Assembly: GCA_938010385.1 (NCBI GenBank)
Contig: CALLVD010000021.1
Coordinates: forward strand, 1 to 37,863
From: an uncultured Robiginitomaculum sp.
GTDB lineage: Bacteria > Pseudomonadota > Alphaproteobacteria > Caulobacterales > Maricaulaceae
Length of the DNA: 37,863 nucleotides
Reading direction: 5' to 3'
Shown: in pieces, positions 33,090-37,863 of the stretch
How the letters are laid out: the number at the start of each line of letters is the position of its first letter
How positions within the stretch are numbered: position 1 is the stretch's first letter
The notes under the pieces: generated by a model
Told to the model about the DNA's origin: nothing
Seen by the model: only the letters and a program-made list of their open reading frames with translations
Database searches by the model: none
Program-made: the position numbers and the translations under genes

Positions 33090-34088
33090 CTAACAGGCCG
33101 TCTTTGCCATACGAAAACTGACCATGCGTTTAGTGGTCTCGCACCATAGGGCGAGTTTGACGGTTTTAAGACTTTGCGTAAAATTCAATCGTCCGACCTT
33201 CGTCAATTCCGGATAAGCTTTAAGGATGCTTGGCAGATTGTAAAACGGAATGCGCGATGACAGGTGATGGACATGGTGAATGCCGATATTGCCGGTCACC
33301 CACATAAGCGGCGCGGGCAGGGCGTAGTATGAACTGCCTTCCAGGGCGGCGTGCTTGCGGTCCCATTCTCCCGTTCGCGACCAATGAGTTTCATCAAATT
33401 GATGCTGCACATAAAACATCCAGACGCCAATGGTTGCGCCGACAAGTACGGTCGGGACCTGAATCAGCAAAAAGACTTTCCAGCCGACCCCCCAAATGAC
33501 GAGCGCGTAAAGCAGGGCGACGCCGGCATTGGTCAGCAGCACGCCGGCCCAAGGCTTGCCTTTTTTCATATCCCCCATGGGTATGCGATGGAAAAAGATA
33601 AAGACGAGCGCCGGCCCGATGCCGAACATAACAACAGGGTGGCGATAAACGCGGTATTTAAACCGGCCCCACGCAGACAGGGCGCGGTATTCTTCAACAG
33701 TCATCGTCAAAATGTCATCACCGATGCCCCGCCGGTCAAGATTGCCGGACCCCGCATGATGCAGCGCATGTCCGCGCTTCCAATGGTCATAAGGTGTCAG
33801 GGTCAAAATGCCGATAAAGCGCCCGGTCCAGTCATTGGCGCGGCGGCCCGAGAAAAACGACTGATGCCCGCAATCATGTTGAATAATAAACAGGCGAACC
33901 AGTAATCCGCCTGCCGGGATAAGTCCGATGACGGCCCAATAGTGCCCGGCTTGCAGAAGCCCCCAAATCCCGGCCCACAGCCCCAGAAACGGAATTAGAG
34001 TAATCAAAAGTTCAAATATTGCGCGTCCGTTCTTTGCGGTGCGATAGGGTGATAGGGCGTTAAACCAATTGCGGGCTTCGGCTGACAT
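33090..34088 (-). CDS. Membrane fatty acid desaturase (DesA-like)
   Basis: 332 residues from ATG 34088, chosen because AGGA lies just upstream; an earlier in-frame start at 34196 would add 36 residues of unlikely sequence. Integral membrane di-iron enzyme that introduces a double bond in acyl lipids. The three histidine boxes are complete: HDCGH (71-75), HALHH (107-111) and HHVHH (271-275), and FYVQHQFDETHW (about 225-236) is typical of omega-6/delta-12 type enzymes. Hydrophobic spans at about 25-70 and 150-225. Position of the double bond cannot be told. First gene of the minus-strand block. Confidence 0.93.
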   Translation of the reverse strand: MSAEARNWFNALSPYRTAKNGRAIFELLITLIPFLGLWAGIWGLLQAGHYWAVIGLIPAGGLLVRLFIIQHDCGHQSFFSGRRANDWTGRFIGILTLTPYDHWKRGHALHHAGSGNLDRRGIGDDILTMTVEEYRALSAWGRFKYRVYRHPVVMFGIGPALVFIFFHRIPMGDMKKGKPWAGVLLTNAGVALLYALVIWGVGWKVFLLIQVPTVLVGATIGVWMFYVQHQFDETHWSRTGEWDRKHAALEGSSYYALPAPLMWVTGNIGIHHVHHLSSRIPFYNLPSILKAYPELTKVGRLNFTQSLKTVKLALWCETTKRMVSFRMAKTAC

Positions 34089-34296
34089 GAGAGTCCTGTT
34101 TTTCGTTGAATATCTTGGCTGAACTGTTGCGGCGTTCGCCTTAAAAAGCCATGAATTTCCGCAGGTCAAACATGACATTCGCGTAATGTGGAACAAGCCG
34201 AGCGGCGAAGCGTAACATATTGAAACACAGCTTCATTTTCCGTTGACGCCCGGTTGTGAGAAGGAGAGGCTGTTAATCATAAAGCAGAGCCCCCGC

Positions 34297-35253
34297 ATGC
34301 GCCCACTCAACCATCACCACGTTCGTCGTCAAGCCACTTTGGCCGGCCCCGCTATGTGCGCAGGGATCGCGCTGCACAGCGGAGAGCGCGTGCGCCTTGT
34401 CATGCGGCCGGCGCCGGCAGGGACGGGGATTGTCTTCATTCGCACCGATATTGATGATCGGGATAATGCGATTGCGGCTATCCCGCAAAACGTGACGGAT
34501 GTCAGCCGCTGCACGACCTTGTCTAATGCGGCCGGCGTCGGCATTGCCACGACGGAGCATTTAATGGCGGCCTTGGCGGCTGCCGGTATTGATAATCTTT
34601 ACGTTGATGTCGATGGGTCAGAACTGCCTGCGCTTGACGGGTCTTCGGAGCCGTTTTTAAAACTGATTGAGCAGGTCGGTATTAATCGCCAGTCTGCGCC
34701 GCGTCGCTACATTAAAGTGCTTAAAACCGTCGATGTTGAACTGAACGGCGCCCGCGCCCGCATAGAGCCGGCACAGACATTGTGCCTTGACGTGTCTATC
34801 GATTTTCCGGACGCCGCCATCGGGCAGCAATCCGTGGTCATTGAGCCCAATACGCGCAGTTTCCGTGACCGCCTGGCTTCTGCCCGCACATTTGCGCGCC
34901 TGCACGAGGTTGCGGCGCTGCAAGACGCCGGCCTGTCCAAAGGCGGATCTTATGACAACGCCATCGTCGTTGATGGTGACAAGGTCTTAAACCCCGGCGG
35001 CCTGCGCTTTGATGATGAGTTTGTTCGCCACAAAGCGCTGGATTTGCTCGGTGACCTTTATGTCGGCGGCCCGCTTTTGGCGCGCGTGACGACGTCAAAA
35101 TCGGGACACGCGCTTAACCACGCTTTGCTGACGGCTTTGTTTGCGGATCCACAGGCCTGGCGCTTTGCCGTTCTGACCTCCGGTGAAAGCGGCGCGGATG
35201 AAGATTTCGTCACACTTCCGCGTGCATCAATCCTTGAAGACGTCACCGCTTAA
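34297..35253 (+). CDS. lpxC: UDP-3-O-acyl-N-acetylglucosamine deacetylase
   Basis: 318 residues from ATG 34297. Zinc enzyme for the first committed step of lipid A synthesis. Motifs: GIALHSGERV, TTEHLMAALAAAGIDNLYV with H88, ELPALDGSSEPFL, VRHKALDLLGDLYVGG with H245 and D249 (zinc ligands H88, H245, D249), and KSGHALNHALL with catalytic H271. The start is uncertain: the strongest ribosome site (AAGGAGAGG, 34261-34269) has no ATG, GTG or TTG at the right distance in this frame; TTG 34243 lies before it, ATG 34297 27 bases after. ATG 34297 gives the N-terminus nearest the family's usual one. Confidence 0.94.
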   Translation: MRPLNHHHVRRQATLAGPAMCAGIALHSGERVRLVMRPAPAGTGIVFIRTDIDDRDNAIAAIPQNVTDVSRCTTLSNAAGVGIATTEHLMAALAAAGIDNLYVDVDGSELPALDGSSEPFLKLIEQVGINRQSAPRRYIKVLKTVDVELNGARARIEPAQTLCLDVSIDFPDAAIGQQSVVIEPNTRSFRDRLASARTFARLHEVAALQDAGLSKGGSYDNAIVVDGDKVLNPGGLRFDDEFVRHKALDLLGDLYVGGPLLARVTTSKSGHALNHALLTALFADPQAWRFAVLTSGESGADEDFVTLPRASILEDVTA

Positions 35254-35321
35254 CAGTAAGACTTAACCCTGATATTTGCGCGCAGCGAATCCGCTGCGGG
35301 TAACTGCCTTGTGTGAAAGTT

Positions 35322-36185
35322 ATGCTTATGCCTTTTAATCTCCGCCGTTTCGTCGCCTTGGGCGCAATCGCCGCAATGAGCGCAGGCTCTTTGACGGCCT
35401 GCTCCACCTTTGGCGGTAAGGATAAAAAAGAGGAATTGGCTTATATCGAGCGCCCGGCCGAAACGATTTACAATGAGGGCTTTGAAAAGCTGGAAGATCG
35501 CCAATGGGCCGAAGCCGTACTGCTGTTTGATGAAGTTGAGCGCCAGCATCCGTATTCCGAATGGGCGCGGCGTGCCATGCTGATGTCAGCATTTGCCAAT
35601 TATGAAAGCAGTAATTTCGAAGAAGCTATCGCCGGAGCGGAGCGGTTTATCGGACTCCATCCGGGTAACAAGTCTGCGCCTTACGCCTATTATCTGATCG
35701 CCATCAGCTATTATGACCAAATCTTTGATGTGGGCCGGGACCAAGGCACAACTGTTTTGGCGGAAAACGCTTTGCAGCAAGTTGTGCGCCGCTACCCTGA
35801 CAGCGATTATGCCCGCGATGCCCGTTTAAAACTGGAACTGACACATGACCATCTGGCCGGCAAAGAGATGGATGTCGGGCGTTGGTATTTAAAGCAACAA
35901 CATCATTTGGCCGCCATTGGCCGGTTCAAAAACGTCGTTGATCAATATGATACGACATCTCAGACCGAAGAAGCGCTTCACCGCTTGGTTGAAAGCTATG
36001 TCGCGCTGGGCATTATCAATGAGGCCACGCAAGTCGGCTCTGTCCTGGGCTATAACTATCCTGACAGCGAATGGTATCGGGACAGCTATGCGCTGTTGTC
36101 TCAATACGGCGTTGATCTTCAGGCCGAAGTCGACAAGCCGCGCAGCGCCGGCTATTGGCGCCGCCTCAGAGAGCGCTTGTTCTAA
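35322..36185 (+). CDS. bamD: Outer membrane assembly lipoprotein BamD
   Basis: 287 residues from ATG 35322; GTG 35313 and ATG 35328 are also possible and do not change the mature protein. Signal peptide ends at the lipobox SLTAC|ST. The BAM complex inserts beta-barrel proteins in the outer membrane, and BamD is its essential scaffold lipoprotein. TPR-like repeats are readable: AETIYNEGFEKLEDRQWAEAVLLFDEVERQHPYSEWARRA, then ANYESSNFEEAIAGAERFIGLHPGN, PYAYYLIAISYYDQI and RRYPDSDYARDA. This is the conserved place of bamD next to recN in alphaproteobacteria. 68 bases after lpxC. Confidence 0.95.
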   Translation: MLMPFNLRRFVALGAIAAMSAGSLTACSTFGGKDKKEELAYIERPAETIYNEGFEKLEDRQWAEAVLLFDEVERQHPYSEWARRAMLMSAFANYESSNFEEAIAGAERFIGLHPGNKSAPYAYYLIAISYYDQIFDVGRDQGTTVLAENALQQVVRRYPDSDYARDARLKLELTHDHLAGKEMDVGRWYLKQQHHLAAIGRFKNVVDQYDTTSQTEEALHRLVESYVALGIINEATQVGSVLGYNYPDSEWYRDSYALLSQYGVDLQAEVDKPRSAGYWRRLRERLF

Positions 36186-36188
36186 GCC

Positions 36189-37862
36189 ATGCTCACAGGC
36201 CTCAGCATTCGCAATGTGGTCTTAATTGAGGCTTTGGATTTAACATTCGAGGCCGGGCTGTCCGCTTTGACCGGTGAAACCGGCGCGGGTAAATCCATCA
36301 TACTGGACGCGCTCGGCATGGCGACCGGCGCGCGGTCCGACAAGGGTCTTGTGCGCGCCGGCAGTGATAAAGCCATGTGCACGGCCGGATTTGAAATCGC
36401 GGCCGATAATCCGATTTGGGATATATTATCCGACGCGGGCATTGACGCAGACCGCAGCGAGGACATCCTTCTACGCCGGGTGATTAACGCCGACGGGCGC
36501 AGCAAAGCCTACATTAATGATCAGCCCGCCGGCGTAAAACTGCTCGCTTCTGTCGGGGAGCGCGTGCTGGAGGTTCACGGCCAACATGACGGGCGCGGGC
36601 TTTTAGACGTTTCCACCCACAAAGCAATGCTTGACCGGTTCGGCGGTTACGCCCCGAAGTTAAAAACCGTTGAGACGGCTTTTGCGGCTCTGAAAACCGC
36701 GCGCGACCGCGTCGATGATTTGGTCGCCGCCAATAATAAGGCCGTCGATGATCGCGACTTTTTTGAACACTCCATCGCTGAGCTTGACCGCCTCGCGCCC
36801 ATTGCCGGCGAAGAAGAGCGGCTGGCCTCTGAACGCCGGTTTTTACAGAACGCCGAAGGCGCGCTGACGGAATTAACGGCCGCGCAGGACGCAATGGGTG
36901 AGGGCGGTGATTATGAGGCGCGGCTCGCCGGCGCGCTGCGCGGGCTTGAGCGGGTCTCGGCTAAGCTCGGCGAAGGGGACACTTCCGTCCACCGCGCTTT
37001 GGGTAAGGCGACCGGAGCGCTCGAACGCGCGCTTATTGAAACCGAGGAAGCGCGCGCCGCCGTCGGCGAGGCCGCCTTTGCCTTTGATGTCGAGCCGGGC
37101 GCGCTGGATAAGACTGAAGAGCGCCTGTTTGCTCTGCGCGCCTCTGCCCGTAAATATAATACGACGATAGACGGTCTTTCCGGCGTGCGCGCGCAATTTG
37201 CGCAAAACCTGTTTGATATTGATAATTCCGACGAAGCTTTGGCGCAGGCTAAAGCCGCTTTAAGCAAGGCCGAAGCCGCATACGACAAAGCGGCGAGCGC
37301 ATTGACCGCCGCGCGCAAGAAAGCGTCCAAACGTCTGGACGCCGGCGTGATGGAGGAGCTGCCGCCGCTGAAAATGGATAAGGCGCGCTTTGTCACTGAT
37401 ATAGAGCCCGGCCGTGACAGCGCGCAGGGCCGTGACACGGTCAGTTTTTCCGTCTCCACCAATCCCGGCACGCCGCTCGGCCCGCTGGATAAGGTGGCCT
37501 CGGGCGGGGAAATGTCCCGATTTGCGCTGGCGATAAAGGTGGCGCTGGCGGCGGATGCCGACACGACGTTGATATTTGACGAAGTAGACCAAGGGGTCGG
37601 CGGCGCCGTGGCCGATGCGGTGGGCAAACGCCTGTCGCGCCTGTCTAAAGAGGCGCAGGTCTTGGTCGTCACCCACAGCCCGCAAGTGGCCGCCGGCGCG
37701 GATACGCAATTCCTTATCAGCAAATCCGTCATCGCCGATAAAACCATTACTCAAGTTGCGCGCCTGTCCGGGGAGGCCCGCCTTGAAGAGATTGCCCGCA
37801 TGTTGGCCGGCGAAAGCGTAACAGACGCCGCCCGCGCCGCCGCGCGTCAATTAATGGAGTAG
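36189..37862 (+). CDS. recN: DNA repair protein RecN
   Basis: 557 residues, complete just before the window ends. SMC-like ATPase used in double-strand break repair. Walker A GETGAGKS (29-36), LRRVINADGRSKAYIND and EVHGQHDGRGLLD near the N-terminal half, a long helical middle with heptad-like Ala/Glu/Lys segments, then the signature DKVASGGEMSRFALAIK, Walker B TTLIFDEVDQGVGG and the late HSPQVAA. It starts 3 bases after the bamD stop, so the two are probably cotranscribed. Confidence 0.97.
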   Translation: MLTGLSIRNVVLIEALDLTFEAGLSALTGETGAGKSIILDALGMATGARSDKGLVRAGSDKAMCTAGFEIAADNPIWDILSDAGIDADRSEDILLRRVINADGRSKAYINDQPAGVKLLASVGERVLEVHGQHDGRGLLDVSTHKAMLDRFGGYAPKLKTVETAFAALKTARDRVDDLVAANNKAVDDRDFFEHSIAELDRLAPIAGEEERLASERRFLQNAEGALTELTAAQDAMGEGGDYEARLAGALRGLERVSAKLGEGDTSVHRALGKATGALERALIETEEARAAVGEAAFAFDVEPGALDKTEERLFALRASARKYNTTIDGLSGVRAQFAQNLFDIDNSDEALAQAKAALSKAEAAYDKAASALTAARKKASKRLDAGVMEELPPLKMDKARFVTDIEPGRDSAQGRDTVSFSVSTNPGTPLGPLDKVASGGEMSRFALAIKVALAADADTTLIFDEVDQGVGGAVADAVGKRLSRLSKEAQVLVVTHSPQVAAGADTQFLISKSVIADKTITQVARLSGEARLEEIARMLAGESVTDAARAAARQLME

Positions 37863-37863
37863 G

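Noticed and set aside
35250-35266. TTAAC ... TTAACC direct repeat after lpxC, resembling a CtrA box before bamD
   Set aside because: The spacing between the TTAA halves is 9 bases, not 7, and the first half overlaps the lpxC stop codon.
1-37863. tRNA, rRNA, CRISPR arrays, prophage or insertion sequences
   Set aside because: No cloverleaf, repeat-spacer pattern, transposase or phage gene was seen on either strand.

Overview
The window is a stretch of alphaproteobacterial chromosome. It carries a nearly complete division and cell wall (dcw) cluster in the usual alphaproteobacterial order: mraZ-rsmH-ftsL-ftsI-murE-murF-mraY-murD-ftsW-murG-murC-murB-ddl-ftsQ-ftsA-(lipoprotein)-ftsZ, followed after an inserted block by lpxC-bamD-recN. 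The placing of lpxC, bamD and recN after ftsZ, the PA-rich linker in FtsZ, a canonical CtrA box (TTAA-N7-TTAA) and GANTC sites in the division promoters all point to an alphaproteobacterium with CtrA/CcrM-type cell-cycle control. I cannot name the genus. No tRNA, rRNA, CRISPR array, insertion sequence or phage gene was seen, and no gene-free gap exceeds 300 bases.

Region 1 (1-7186) holds housekeeping and accessory genes. On the minus strand are xthA, a DUF2145-like protein and a polytopic membrane protein that runs off the left edge. Then come a DUF3617-type exported protein (+), a zinc amidase (-), a DMT-family exporter (-), a small membrane protein (-), a soluble DjlA-like J-protein (-) and a pirin (+).

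Region 2 (7277-11678) is a polyhydroxyalkanoate (PHA) cluster of the Pseudomonas medium-chain-length type: lysine-tailed phasin, class II PHA synthase, intracellular depolymerase PhaZ, PhaF-like phasin and the TetR-family regulator PhaD. The synthase has 559 residues, with C296, D452 and H480 at the positions known from Pseudomonas PhaC1. This is unusual beside an alphaproteobacterial dcw cluster.

Region 3 (11679-30718) is the dcw cluster. From mraZ to murG nearly every junction is a 1-4 base overlap or abutment, so translation is probably coupled. The mraZ leader holds four pentamers at an exact 10-base period (putative MraZ operator, inverse strand), an 11-base inverted repeat, two GANTC sites and a near-match CtrA site. 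Two inverted copies of a REP-like element separate murB from ddl. A small lipoprotein gene with its own extended -10 promoter lies between ftsA and ftsZ. ftsZ has its own promoter, in which a GANTC site, a TATAAT box and a perfect CtrA box lie within 32 bases. A strong terminator closes the cluster at 30691-30718.

Region 4 (30739-34088) is a minus-strand block placed between ftsZ and lpxC: fatty acid desaturase, fructose-1,6-bisphosphatase, a lipoprotein with two retropepsin-like motifs, and a GlsB-type membrane protein. Region 5 (34297-37862) returns to the plus strand with lpxC (lipid A), bamD (outer membrane assembly) and recN (DNA repair).

All assignments come from reading the sequence. 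No database search was run.
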